A stretch of DNA of 43,508 nucleotides, from positions 1-43,508 of the forward strand of contig JBCCHD010000032.1 in assembly GCA_039028935.1 (NCBI GenBank), given 5' to 3'. The notes beneath the pieces are model-generated. The model saw only the letters and a list, made by a program, of their open reading frames with translations, was not told the DNA's origin and searched no databases. Origin of the DNA: Pseudomonadota bacterium (GTDB lineage: Bacteria > Pseudomonadota > Gammaproteobacteria > Steroidobacterales > SZUA-146). The number at the start of each line of letters is the position of its first letter. Within the stretch, counting starts at the first letter, position 1. This document shows, in pieces, positions 15,008 through 24,066 of this stretch. Both the position numbers and the translations under genes were made by a program.

Positions 15008-16262
15008 AATCCTGTCCCACGGTTGCCCAAGGCGTGATGTATAGTTCCTCGGCTATGTAGACGCGGATGGGTGTACCAGGTCGCAACGTAATCGTTGGCA
15101 CCAGACGCAAATACTTTTGCGCAAGCGGGGCAAACTCACGTCGCGCCGACTCGCCTATATCACCGGCAAACGTATCATCGCTATTGAAACCAGTACCGGA
15201 ACGGCTGGTTTCTGAGCTCAAGACAGCGTAAGCAGCAACACCCAGGAATTGCGCAAGGAAATGTCGGTTAACCTTGTCCTTGACGGCCGCAACGCCTTCT
15301 CGATCCAAAGCGTATTGACGTGAAAAGTTCAACTTGTGGCCGTTGGGCAGTACCACCCAATTCACGGTCAAAGCCATACGCGCCTGGATCGGCTCGTTGA
15401 CGTTACTGATTCGCAGCGATCGACCATCGATCGTCGAACCTTTCGGAATCAGAATATAACGATTGCTCACGTCGTAAACGTCTTCAATGATGCGAGCACG
15501 AAATGGACCCACGTAATCACTAATGATTTTCTGGTCGAGAACACCTCGAATGACCGTCGTTACCGGCAAAAGTTTCTGGCCTTCTTGTGGCAGACCGTCA
15601 ACGGAGTTGGAACGGGTATGGCCTAGCTCAAGTGGTATTTGCGGTGCAGCCGCAGTCGAGCCAGCAGCAGGAATAGCGCGAGCGCCGCCCTGCTCTATCT
15701 GCGCCTTGTAAGCGTTCGCGCGAGCGATTTCACGACGGACATTGGCAATCGTGTCGTTGACACTGGCCTGCCGGTTCGGGGTCAAATCGGCCGTTGAAGC
15801 CGTCTGTATTTGCGGTCGTGTCGAAGGGGACTCGAAGCCTAAATCAAGATCGTAGTCATCGTATCTAGCGAGCCGGACGCGCTCTAATTCCTTTTGCTGC
15901 CACTCGTCAACTTGCGGCTGTGCAACCGGTGCGGGGTTGTTTTGCTCGTCGCGCTGACCGCGCAGGCTTTCAATCAAACTCTCGCGGGGATCTTCATCGC
16001 GGGTTTGCTGATTGCGTTCCGCTCGATTAAGGCGATTAAGAAAGTCCTCATCTTCTTGTTCTGGCGACTGGCGAGTATCAACGGGTCCTCGCTCTGTTTG
16101 TTGCGTCGTTACCTGTGTGCCGCCGCCGACCAAACGCATGATCGTGCCAATACACAACACAATCAGGAGCGCAGCAAGGATGAAAATACCAGTTCGTTGA
16201 GCCTTACGATTGTACGTTGAGGGTTCTTCCTCAATCGTTTCGTCTCTGTCATTGATAGCCAT
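14991..16262 (-). CDS. virB10: VirB10/TrbI-family T4SS core protein
   Basis: A 423-aa protein spanning both membranes in the T4SS core complex. It has a short cytoplasmic start, one membrane span (about residues 26-46), a long Gln/Arg/Pro-rich periplasmic linker, and the C-terminal TrbI domain (about 230-415). That domain contains GVLDQKIISDYVGPFRARI, YILIPKGSTIDG and VVLPNGHKLNF. Usual length and order for the family. It senses ATPase energy and links inner and outer complexes. It follows VirB9 after 14 nt. Confidence 0.93.
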   Translation of the reverse strand: MAINDRDETIEEEPSTYNRKAQRTGIFILAALLIVLCIGTIMRLVGGGTQVTTQQTERGPVDTRQSPEQEDEDFLNRLNRAERNQQTRDEDPRESLIESLRGQRDEQNNPAPVAQPQVDEWQQKELERVRLARYDDYDLDLGFESPSTRPQIQTASTADLTPNRQASVNDTIANVRREIARANAYKAQIEQGGARAIPAAGSTAAAPQIPLELGHTRSNSVDGLPQEGQKLLPVTTVIRGVLDQKIISDYVGPFRARIIEDVYDVSNRYILIPKGSTIDGRSLRISNVNEPIQARMALTVNWVVLPNGHKLNFSRQYALDREGVAAVKDKVNRHFLAQFLGVAAYAVLSSETSRSGTGFNSDDTFAGDIGESARREFAPLAQKYLRLVPTITLRPGTPIRVYIAEELYITPWATVGQDYASNR

Positions 16263-16276
16263 AGTTGCGCCTCAAA

Positions 16277-17134
16277 TTAGTAAGCGCCGCTAGTAGCGGA
16301 ATCTTCGCGAGTGACAGTGATCTTCGCTTTGTTGTAGCGAAGGACGAATTCAGGGTAAAGGCCAGCGAGTTGATAAACGAGTTGATCTGAATCGTAGTCG
16401 TACTCGATCAGTTCTTCCTTGTCCTGAACGATCGCGGTGATCTGCATCAGACCTTTGTTATCGGTGTTAATCCGAACATAGGTCCAGCGACCGTCGTCCC
16501 ATACGTCTGTGACATTCGATTCGTTGAAGAAAGATTTGCCGCCCTTCCAACTGTATCGGGTATAGATTTGCGTGCGATAGGCGTGTAGCGCGTCGAGCGT
16601 CGCTTGCTCGCCGGCTTGCCGAGCTGCTTGCACTTGCTTTCGTTGAAATGAGAGCTGGTTGCGGAGCTGCCCGTTCTCACGTTCAACCTTCGATTCCCAA
16701 CCCATCAGTTCGCCGCCGTCGATACCCTGTTCAGCGACAATGCGGACGCAAATATCTGCGCCGGATTTCACGCGCTTAACGAGGAAGTCATAGGACGTAT
16801 TGGATTTGCTAACGGCCGTGACGGTTGTTGTCCCACCTTCGTTGTTGCCGAAATTCTTGGGCTTGATAAACAGGTGAATGTTCTCCCCGTCTACGTCCCA
16901 AAGCTGCGGACTACCAGGCACAGGTTTGCCCTGAATAGGCTCGGGCAAAATGATGTGCGTGCGTTGATGCAACGAAGCGGTCACCGTATAGAGCTGGTAC
17001 GGTTGCCACTGAATTTCACGACAAGGCTGAACGTCAGCCGCATGTGCGCTACCTACTACCAACAAGGTTAACGCGCCGAACAACCCCTGTAAGGCCGAGG
17101 TGCGCGAGGTTAATTGAGCGAGTCTACGTTTCAT
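16277..17134 (-). CDS. virB9: VirB9/TrbG-family outer-membrane core protein
   Basis: A 285-aa protein with a signal peptide ending at SAHA (about residue 33) and two beta domains. The N-terminal part contains the family pattern of a nonclassical PG-DP-LWDVDGEN-x-H-LFIKP strand set; the C-terminal part contains YSWKGGKSFFNESNVTDVWDDG and an ILR-like PEFVLRYN. ATG 17134 was preferred because a GGGAGG site precedes it; the ATG at 17149 in the VirB8 stop (TAATG) would also be coupled. It forms the outer-membrane ring with VirB10. Confidence 0.9.
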   Translation of the reverse strand: MKRRLAQLTSRTSALQGLFGALTLLVVGSAHAADVQPCREIQWQPYQLYTVTASLHQRTHIILPEPIQGKPVPGSPQLWDVDGENIHLFIKPKNFGNNEGGTTTVTAVSKSNTSYDFLVKRVKSGADICVRIVAEQGIDGGELMGWESKVERENGQLRNQLSFQRKQVQAARQAGEQATLDALHAYRTQIYTRYSWKGGKSFFNESNVTDVWDDGRWTYVRINTDNKGLMQITAIVQDKEELIEYDYDSDQLVYQLAGLYPEFVLRYNKAKITVTREDSATSGAY

Positions 17135-17148
17135 GTATGGGCCTCCCA

Positions 17149-17976
17149 TTACTGATTGTCCGAAAAGTCTTCGTTCTCTTGATAACTCACGATCTCAAGA
17201 CCGATAGGGTTTTCTCGCAACCATGCAATGCCCCCATCTTTGTTTGTTATCAGGTTGATTTCGCGATCGGTCATCAATCGCCATTCGATAGTGATGAATT
17301 TCTTATCTGGTGCGCCCCGCTCTGCGCCGGTTGGCAAGAACTCTTTGCGTTGCACATAGATATTCGTTCGGTAAACAGTCGACTGAATGCCGCCAGCGAA
17401 AAGGGCGTTGTTGTCCTGGTCGAAGTGGTCGATCACACCGACCTCATAAATGACGGAACCGTGTGAACGGTTGCTACGAATATCAGCGGCGCGCTGCGCC
17501 GCGTTAAAGCCTGTCTCGCTAGTGAAGTCCGCCTTTAGGCGTGGCGACAAGAATTCCATTACATAGCCAAAATCGGAGCGGATCGTTTCTGGCTGTTCGG
17601 AGAATCTACGACGCACCCATTTGCTAAGGATCGATTCGACAGTCGCACCAAGATAGGTGCGCTTTTCCTGGGTCTCAGAGAGGTCGATATTCCACGTACC
17701 GGAAGGGTCCATCTTCACCCAAGCGACTTTGTAGTTAGAAGCGAGGTCAGAAGACATCTGCGTGAGCTTGAACGCCATGACGAGTACAACAACGATCAGG
17801 CCAAGGCAAATGAGAAACCAACGATTCCGATCGGCCGACAACTCGGCCGCTCGAAGAACGTCCTTGGCTCTGCCAACATCTTTGGCAGTACGAGGCTTTA
17901 CGGAATTCTCGTAAGCCTCGTCTTGGTCTACTTGTGGATTCAATTTAGTCACGGTTGCCCTTTGTTGTGTTGCCAC
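17149..17976 (-). CDS. virB8: VirB8/TrbF-family inner-membrane protein
   Basis: A 275-aa protein with a cytoplasmic N-terminus of about 50 residues, one span (WFLICLGLIVVVLVMAFKL, about 52-70) and a periplasmic NTF2-like VirB8 domain (about 90-260). It matches TrbF in length and layout. VirB8 scaffolds assembly of the secretion channel. Next to virB9 and virB6 as expected. Confidence 0.88.
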   Translation of the reverse strand: MATQQRATVTKLNPQVDQDEAYENSVKPRTAKDVGRAKDVLRAAELSADRNRWFLICLGLIVVVLVMAFKLTQMSSDLASNYKVAWVKMDPSGTWNIDLSETQEKRTYLGATVESILSKWVRRRFSEQPETIRSDFGYVMEFLSPRLKADFTSETGFNAAQRAADIRSNRSHGSVIYEVGVIDHFDQDNNALFAGGIQSTVYRTNIYVQRKEFLPTGAERGAPDKKFITIEWRLMTDREINLITNKDGGIAWLRENPIGLEIVSYQENEDFSDNQ

Positions 17977-17989
17977 TTTGATTCACCTC

Positions 17990-19021
17990 TTAGCGGGATG
18001 TCGCAGCAGCTCGCCTCGCTGCACCGCCAAAGCCTAGGGCTGCGGTACGCGCAATAGTTCCAACGGCCTGACCAAAGCCACCCACCCCACCAGCTAACGC
18101 GGTTGCGAAGCGGCCAGTAGAAATCAGGGAGAGGATTGCAATAATCAGGAGCGATAAAAGACCGCCGATTTCATCGACGTTAGGAATCGGGAAAGCCCGA
18201 TCCGGTCCAACTGGCGAATCTAACGGAAGTCCGAAATAACTCGCGAAAAGCACCAGAACCAGAACAAGATTCACACGCGCTATCACGGCATAAAGTAAAA
18301 AGCCGACCATGAAACGAAGCCAGCCATCGAACAAGAAAGCAGTTCGCTCAAAGAGCAAAAACGGAATGAACATCCAGCCGATGAGTTTCGATAGTGCGAA
18401 ACCCCATACCGCCCAGGCGACCGCGAAAAACGCCAAAATGCTAAGAATCAGCAGCGTTCCAGAAAGCAACATCGTCGCGAACGCAATCTTAATGCCGTCC
18501 CAAATACTGGTGTCTTCGTGGGTAATCGCAGCAATGATATTTTGAATGTACTCGGTGACAAAAAAGACATCACCAGTCCCAACGATAGGCTCTTGAATGG
18601 CGGACGCAAAGTCCCCCGACCAACTGAATAGAGCCGATGTAACCGGCCCGTAGAAATCAAGTAAGGCACGGACAATGGCGATCAGAATGATCGCCTGGAA
18701 AACATCGATCAGTTCACCGGCAAGTAACATGTACTTGGCGATGACGGTAACAAGTTTGTAGATAACCCCGAATAGAAAGAACGCCTCGATGAAGGCAGCA
18801 GCATTAGAGCCAGGTGCAAGAACGGCATCCAGTAAATCCTCAACAGAGTCCAAGAACGTACCGAATGCTGTGTGCGCATCGCCGTAGTCTGAGTAGTCAC
18901 CAGCAAACGCAGTCGGAATGAAGAACACCAAGTACGTGATGACGGCGGCCGAAATAACCGCGAAGCGGTTTATGCGCAGTTCGATGGCGCGTTGCTGTAT
19001 AGGGTTCAAGGGAGTTTGCAT
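17990..19021 (-). CDS. virB6: VirB6/TrbL-family polytopic membrane protein
   Basis: A 343-aa protein with about six to eight hydrophobic spans and a Gly/Ala-rich C-terminus, typical of the VirB6/TrbL inner-membrane channel component. ATG 19021 has a GGAGGGG ribosome site and overlaps the end of the upstream gene; the frame to 19054 has none. Position between the VirB5 region and VirB8 also fits. Confidence 0.85.
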   Translation of the reverse strand: MQTPLNPIQQRAIELRINRFAVISAAVITYLVFFIPTAFAGDYSDYGDAHTAFGTFLDSVEDLLDAVLAPGSNAAAFIEAFFLFGVIYKLVTVIAKYMLLAGELIDVFQAIILIAIVRALLDFYGPVTSALFSWSGDFASAIQEPIVGTGDVFFVTEYIQNIIAAITHEDTSIWDGIKIAFATMLLSGTLLILSILAFFAVAWAVWGFALSKLIGWMFIPFLLFERTAFLFDGWLRFMVGFLLYAVIARVNLVLVLVLFASYFGLPLDSPVGPDRAFPIPNVDEIGGLLSLLIIAILSLISTGRFATALAGGVGGFGQAVGTIARTAALGFGGAARRAAATSR

Positions 19022-19572
19022 CGTGAATGCCCCTCCCCGAATATTTCTTCGCAAGCGGATACCAACTCACGTTTGTTGGTTATAGCGATGATGTTCTTAA
19101 CTTCTATGATCTCTACGTTTAAGCCCTGACGCGAAATGACACCAGCCGGTTTGTCACCGGCAAAGTAGTCGCGTGACGCTTTGTACGCGCTCTCTAGCTC
19201 AGTCAATAAAGCGGTCAGCGCTTTACGGTCGAGTGGCAGGTAGTTGAGTCGCACGAAGTCAATCGTTCCACGCAACCGACCAGCTCTTGTGAATTGCTTG
19301 CTAACGTCTCCTACACATTCCGTTTTCTTGAAAAAGTTTTTGACCTCACCACATACAGCGTCAATCACCGCTTGCTTGGCGTCTTCTTCTTGTTTGAAAT
19401 TGGGATCAAAAGGCTCTCCATCGTCATTTCGCTCGAGACTGTAAGAGACAGTCGAGGCTAGATTGAACTCGCCTAGCATAAGCGGCTCGTCGTTAGCTTT
19501 CGGATCGTCGCCGGTATCCGCGAATGCGGATACCGACATCAGAAAAGCGATTAAATAGAGAGCGGGTTTCAT
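19006..19572 (-). CDS. Exported protein of the T4SS operon, 188 aa
   Basis: A signal peptide (cleavage after AFA, residue 18) and a soluble periplasmic domain with four Cys residues, probably two disulfides. Its start overlaps the TrbJ-like stop (TAATG) and its end overlaps VirB6, so it is fully embedded in the channel operon. No VirB/Trb family recognised; the slot matches accessory genes such as TrbK-type or entry-exclusion proteins, but it is much longer and not a lipoprotein. Confidence 0.7.
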   Translation of the reverse strand: MKPALYLIAFLMSVSAFADTGDDPKANDEPLMLGEFNLASTVSYSLERNDDGEPFDPNFKQEEDAKQAVIDAVCGEVKNFFKKTECVGDVSKQFTRAGRLRGTIDFVRLNYLPLDRKALTALLTELESAYKASRDYFAGDKPAGVISRQGLNVEIIEVKNIIAITNKRELVSACEEIFGEGHSRCKLP

Positions 19573-20453
19573 TACAGGCCGTACTCGTCTGCAAAATTGT
19601 CGTAGCCAACGCCATCATTGGCTTGGCCGATGGCACCTTGTACACGCAATCGCTCTCGTTCGACCGACCGGGCGCGTTGTTGGTTTATCAACAAGCTCGT
19701 TGGCTCATAAAGTTGCAGCTCTTGGTTTCTCTGTTGCATCGCAAGGCTCTGTTGCTTCATCTGTAGCAACTGAATCTGTGCGATCATTTGCAACGTGGCC
19801 AAGTCAGATTGTTCGCCTAGTGAAGCGGCAGCCGCTTGGACAGACGTAATCTGATCGTCTAGCTCGACCATGCGAGTAGTGTTTCTTGCAACGTTTTCGT
19901 GTTGTGCTGCGTAACGACGATATTCGAGGTCCATACGCTCCAAACGCTGGTTCATTGCATCCAACTCACCAGCGGGAACGTTAAGATCATCCTCGTAAAA
20001 ATCCGTGACGTCGGCGGGTATAGGTGAAGCTAACCCTTGGTTTTCGAGAATTTCACGTAGGTCAGCCTCGTAGTCGCCATCGTCGGGATCGAGAATTTGA
20101 GTTAGAGAAATATCGGACACCTCCGCCAACTCGCGTTCAACTGTAGCGATCAACTCGTTCCAATCGTCACCGGAAATAACGTCTTGCAATTGCCGTATCT
20201 GATCCAGGTAATGCTCGTACTCCTGCAGAACCTGGGTGTAGTCAGTAATCATCTGCGTTAGCTGGCTGGTCGAAAGCGCGGTCTGTTGTATAGCCTCAAC
20301 ATAGTCCGCAAGTTCTTGAACGTAGCCGACAATGCTTTGAGCAATGTGGGCGATGTCGACGACCGGAAAGCCGGACGCCTGTGCTCTTTGAACCGGGATG
20401 ACTGGCGTGATAACCATCATCGCAATCATCATCGTGCATATAAATTTGCGCAT
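19572..20453 (-). CDS. trbJ: TrbJ/VirB5-family exported protein
   Basis: A 293-aa protein with a Sec signal peptide (AQA, about residue 26) and a mature part that is almost all helical, with coiled-coil stretches (YTQVLQEYEHYLDQIRQLQD and AQIQLLQMKQQSLAMQQRNQ). Both are typical of P-type TrbJ, the VirB5-like minor pilus component. It follows VirB4 by 2 nt, the normal TrbE-TrbJ order. Confidence 0.83.
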   Translation of the reverse strand: MRKFICTMMIAMMVITPVIPVQRAQASGFPVVDIAHIAQSIVGYVQELADYVEAIQQTALSTSQLTQMITDYTQVLQEYEHYLDQIRQLQDVISGDDWNELIATVERELAEVSDISLTQILDPDDGDYEADLREILENQGLASPIPADVTDFYEDDLNVPAGELDAMNQRLERMDLEYRRYAAQHENVARNTTRMVELDDQITSVQAAAASLGEQSDLATLQMIAQIQLLQMKQQSLAMQQRNQELQLYEPTSLLINQQRARSVERERLRVQGAIGQANDGVGYDNFADEYGL

Positions 20454-20455
20454 GG

Positions 20456-23062
20456 TTAGGCAACCTCCTCAATGTCGTCGTCAGTGGGTTTAACGTAGTC
20501 TTCGTCCTCAAGTCCGAGATCGATAATCGTTCGGTGAATACCTTCCTCGAAGCCGTAAGCATCGATGTTCTGGCGTCTGATAACTGCATCAGACGGTTTG
20601 GAAGTCGAGATCACGTATTGCTGTGGTTCGACTTCGAGAATCACTTTCTTTGCGATACCGAGATCGCGCTGAATGATGAACGCTTCGCGTTTAGGCGTAA
20701 GCGTTCTTATAGCGTCGCACTCACCATCGGTGAGCTGGAATGTTTCTTTGTATAGCTCGACGTCCATTTGTGGATCGGCCATGAAGAAAAATGTCGAAGC
20801 GGCCGAACGAACGGCAGGCCAGTGCTTGAGGTCTTTGAACTCCTGGGGACTCTGACTCCAAAGACCAACGCCGGCGAGGTATTTACCCCACGTCCGAACC
20901 GCGTTGCGAATGATGTATTCCTGCACATACGGGATCTGCAACAACACATGCGCTTCGTCGACATCAAGGTACTTCGCCAAATGGCGATACTTCGGATTTT
21001 CAAATAGGCGAGTTACGCGGAAGAAAATCTCGGCCATAACCAGCGGCAACAAAATTGGATCGTCTTTGATTGCTTTGAGGTTGTAGGCAACGGCCCGCTG
21101 GTTGATGCTGCCTATAGTGTCGCGAGGCGAATCGAAGTATTGAGCGTACATGCCGTGGTGTTCGTCGCTCTCGCCGTGAATCCAGCGCGACAACTTCATG
21201 CGCAAAGATTCAGGGCAATGCTGAACAACAGTTGAGAGGCGACGGTAATGCGGCTCAAGATTGATGACCGCGCGAATCGCGCGGTCCAGCGACTTTTGTT
21301 CTTCGGGCGTGACCCGCTTCATTTCATCGTTATCGTTAGTCGCGAGCATCATCATAATTTGCGACTTGTAGTGCTGAATAAACCCGGTGTCGCCCTCCCC
21401 TCTGCACACAGCAAAAGAGTTAAAGCCCACGCCATCGCCCTGCTCGAGCTCGAATACGCTGCCGTCCTGACCGAAGGACTGCGCGACTGGCGTCATGCCT
21501 TCGTCAACATCGATGCCGTGTATTGACCCACCGTACTTTGTGAAGTGTGAGCCAACAGTATTTTTCAGGAATGACTTTCCGCTTCGGATCGGACCGATCC
21601 CGATCACGACAGCGCGACCGTTCACAAAAGGTGAGTAATAGAATGGCGTGCCATCGTCACCGACAAAGATATAAAGCGCTTCTTCTGGTTTATCCGGCGA
21701 TCCCAAATCGGGGACGGCCTGTTGGCCGTCGCAAGGCTTGTAGAACAGCGAAGATGCTGCGTATTGCGTCGTTGTAAATACAACGTCTCGCAAAGAATGT
21801 TCTCGGCCCGCCGGTTGCAGGGTTTTGAATGCGCGCGATAACCCGGCATTCTCCCAACAGGTATTTAGCGAAGCGCGATCGGCGCTTCGCTTGAGCGTCA
21901 CTGACATATCGGAAAGGGTCTTGGCATCGTCGGACCAGGTGACGATGTACGAATGCACATTCGCCCATCCGTCATCGATCATTTCCGCTTCGCCCAGGTC
22001 TTCGAGTGCCTTCTTGATCGCGGGCTTCATAAGCTCGCGGCGTTCCAACTCTGTTGGCGTCTCACCTTTCATCAACGAACGAAAATCAAGCGCGCGTCGA
22101 TTAAGTTCCCGTTCTCGCGCACCGAACATCATTGACGCTTGCAGTCGGCTCATGCCGTGCATTCGCGTCATCAACAAGTAGTTACCCTGTAAGCGCACAG
22201 GTGCGCCTTTACGGTCGGCCCAAAAGCCCCAGGGCACGTTATTCGCACCAAACCGATTCACCGCTAAGAAGCGTGCATAGGTCGGCGTTGTGTTGTGCAA
22301 CTTGACGGTATCCATGTTGCGTACCGTCATAAGACTTATGTCGCCGTCTGGTAACGCGACATCCCAACTGCCTTCTGGTGCCTCAGCCTTGTATTCGTCG
22401 CTGAGATAATAGGGTTCAAGATTAGAGACAAATTTCATGTGCGCCCAAATCTCGTCTTTCGACATGATTCGCGGCGACAGTGTTGTATCCCAACGCTTTT
22501 GAACGTCGGAAAGAATGTTAGTTAGCACTTGTGTTTGTCGTTCCAACTCCTCGAAGTAGCAAACGACGCTTTCGACATTAGAAAAATGTCGTTTCACGAT
22601 GTCCCGAGAATCCGCCGAGACGATGGCCTTTGCCAAGTGCATAAACAAAGACCCTTTGTCGAGCTGCGACAAAGACTCGTCCGGCAACACCTCGAAGTAG
22701 TGAACAAGGGAGCTTGAAGACAAGCTCTGCTTGTTCACGAAGGCTTCGCGGCTTTTAGACAGGCGGTGGGAAATCGTGTGGTCGCGATCTCTGAGGGCGA
22801 CAGTCGCGCCGTCATAGTGCGCGTAATACTGAGTCGCAATGACCCCTTCATCTAGCTCTTGATAAAGAGCGCGGCCGATGTAAGCAAGCCCCTGTAGATC
22901 TTCCGCAATCAAACCGTCAGGGTCACGACCCTGTAGTTCGATTGCACCGATCAGCGATCCCTTCTTGGTGAGCACGAAATCGCCGTACACGGCGAGTTCG
23001 TTATGCACCTCAGAAATTGCACCAATTTCTTTCGCTTGAAGGGGCTTCTTACTTCTAGCCAC
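20456..23062 (-). CDS. virB4: VirB4/TrbE-family ATPase
   Basis: An 868-aa ATPase that powers pilus assembly and substrate transfer at the inner membrane. Walker A is GPIRSGKS (about 490-497), Walker B KYLDVDEAH (about 698-706), and the CagE/TrbE N-terminal domain covers roughly 1-430. Full length for the family. ATG 23062 lies 12 nt after the pilin stop. It is the largest gene in the window. Confidence 0.95.
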   Translation of the reverse strand: MARSKKPLQAKEIGAISEVHNELAVYGDFVLTKKGSLIGAIELQGRDPDGLIAEDLQGLAYIGRALYQELDEGVIATQYYAHYDGATVALRDRDHTISHRLSKSREAFVNKQSLSSSSLVHYFEVLPDESLSQLDKGSLFMHLAKAIVSADSRDIVKRHFSNVESVVCYFEELERQTQVLTNILSDVQKRWDTTLSPRIMSKDEIWAHMKFVSNLEPYYLSDEYKAEAPEGSWDVALPDGDISLMTVRNMDTVKLHNTTPTYARFLAVNRFGANNVPWGFWADRKGAPVRLQGNYLLMTRMHGMSRLQASMMFGARERELNRRALDFRSLMKGETPTELERRELMKPAIKKALEDLGEAEMIDDGWANVHSYIVTWSDDAKTLSDMSVTLKRSADRASLNTCWENAGLSRAFKTLQPAGREHSLRDVVFTTTQYAASSLFYKPCDGQQAVPDLGSPDKPEEALYIFVGDDGTPFYYSPFVNGRAVVIGIGPIRSGKSFLKNTVGSHFTKYGGSIHGIDVDEGMTPVAQSFGQDGSVFELEQGDGVGFNSFAVCRGEGDTGFIQHYKSQIMMMLATNDNDEMKRVTPEEQKSLDRAIRAVINLEPHYRRLSTVVQHCPESLRMKLSRWIHGESDEHHGMYAQYFDSPRDTIGSINQRAVAYNLKAIKDDPILLPLVMAEIFFRVTRLFENPKYRHLAKYLDVDEAHVLLQIPYVQEYIIRNAVRTWGKYLAGVGLWSQSPQEFKDLKHWPAVRSAASTFFFMADPQMDVELYKETFQLTDGECDAIRTLTPKREAFIIQRDLGIAKKVILEVEPQQYVISTSKPSDAVIRRQNIDAYGFEEGIHRTIIDLGLEDEDYVKPTDDDIEEVA

Positions 23063-23074
23063 TACACACCACCA

Positions 23075-23395
23075 CTAAATGCCCTGGATTGCGATAATCA
23101 TTGCCGGAATGTTGACGATGATTAGCGCGCCGATCACAACGCGGCCGATCCAGCCAAGAGATTCGCCGCCGCGTGTACCGAGCATCCAGACGCCGACAGC
23201 CAGTGCGAGACCGATGATGGGTACGACCAGGCCGAACGGACCTTCAAGGAAGTCTACGAACTGTTGCAGGAACGTACCGATAAACGCGAACAGACCATCG
23301 TCCGGTGCGCCAATATCAGTTGCGAAGGCAGATGGAGCAGCGACCAACAAGGCCAGCGTTGCCATCACGCCCATTCTTCGATTTTGAGTATTCAC
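23075..23395 (-). CDS. virB2: VirB2/TrbC-family major pilin
   Basis: A 106-aa prepilin: signal peptide ending APSAFA (about residue 28), short polar region, then two hydrophobic helices separated by a Gly-Arg turn, as in TrbC/VirB2. GTG 23395 is preferred because GGAGGAG lies 9 nt upstream; the open frame to 23500 overlaps the VirB3 gene. It forms the conjugative pilus. Confidence 0.83.
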   Translation of the reverse strand: MNTQNRRMGVMATLALLVAAPSAFATDIGAPDDGLFAFIGTFLQQFVDFLEGPFGLVVPIIGLALAVGVWMLGTRGGESLGWIGRVVIGALIIVNIPAMIIAIQGI

Positions 23396-23442
23396 TTGTA
23401 TTACTCCTCCACGATTTAAGGTTGTAGTGCTGGCTCCCACCA

Positions 23443-23772
23443 TCACCGTTGCTTCTCCCGAACGACAATGTGAATGGGTTTGCGCCGCGCGCTCTCCCAT
23501 AGGTTCACGTTGTCATTCCAGACGGATAACCAAATCTTGAGACCGCGCACGTCATCCTTGTGGATGGCGTACATCGGTATGAAATAAGCAGGGGCGAGAA
23601 TTAGAATTGCGAAGAAGGTTCGCGTCGCGGCATACATGCCAACACACAAAACGACACCTAACAGGAACAAGCCGGTCGGCATACCTGCCATCGTCGAGAC
23701 GTCGTTAAAGACAGCTCGATTCTTAGTAGCGCTATCTACTTGGTGTTGGTCATTCTGTTGTTGTTGGTCCAC
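23443..23772 (-). CDS. virB3: VirB3/TrbD-family protein
   Basis: A 109-aa protein with a Gln/Asn-rich start and one hydrophobic hairpin (MPTGLFLLGVVLCVGMYAA and FFAILILAPAYFIPMYAI), then a short soluble tail. This is the VirB3/TrbD layout, and the position next to pilin and VirB4 agrees. GTG 23772 was chosen because GAGGGG lies 10 nt upstream. First gene after the main T4SS promoter. Confidence 0.75.
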   Translation of the reverse strand: MDQQQQNDQHQVDSATKNRAVFNDVSTMAGMPTGLFLLGVVLCVGMYAATRTFFAILILAPAYFIPMYAIHKDDVRGLKIWLSVWNDNVNLWESARRKPIHIVVREKQR

Positions 23773-23869
23773 GACATAAAGTCCCCTCAAACATTTACAG
23801 CGCACGTTCCAAACTGTGCGTTGTTGTCTGATGCTCTATGCGTGTTTCTAGCGCGTTGAAACGATCAAG

Positions 23870-23914
23870 TTAGGCGCAGGGTGCATAGAACACCTCTGAT
23901 CGATCGCGTATCAA
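23870..23914 (-). promoter_or_regulatory. Probable promoter of the virB3-virB10 operon
   Basis: TTGATA (23914-23909), an 18-nt spacer and TTCTAT (23890-23885) are followed after 7 nt by GCGCCTAA (23877-23870), a variant of the recurring start motif. The 5' leader to virB3 is about 100 nt. The upstream 150 bases, to the virB11 stop, are AT-rich with a direct repeat of TGATAA (about 24013-24034) and no gene. Confidence 0.5.
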
Positions 23915-24066
23915 GCAAGATAGTAATATTGTTATTTTGTTCTGACAAGCATTTTCGTAGCTTGTGCTTAACCTTGCCGTCAGTTCGTTCTACCCCGATC
24001 AAATATTAGTCACGATTTATCACAGAGTTATCACGGTTTGCCGGCCAATATTTTATTTCCGTTTTT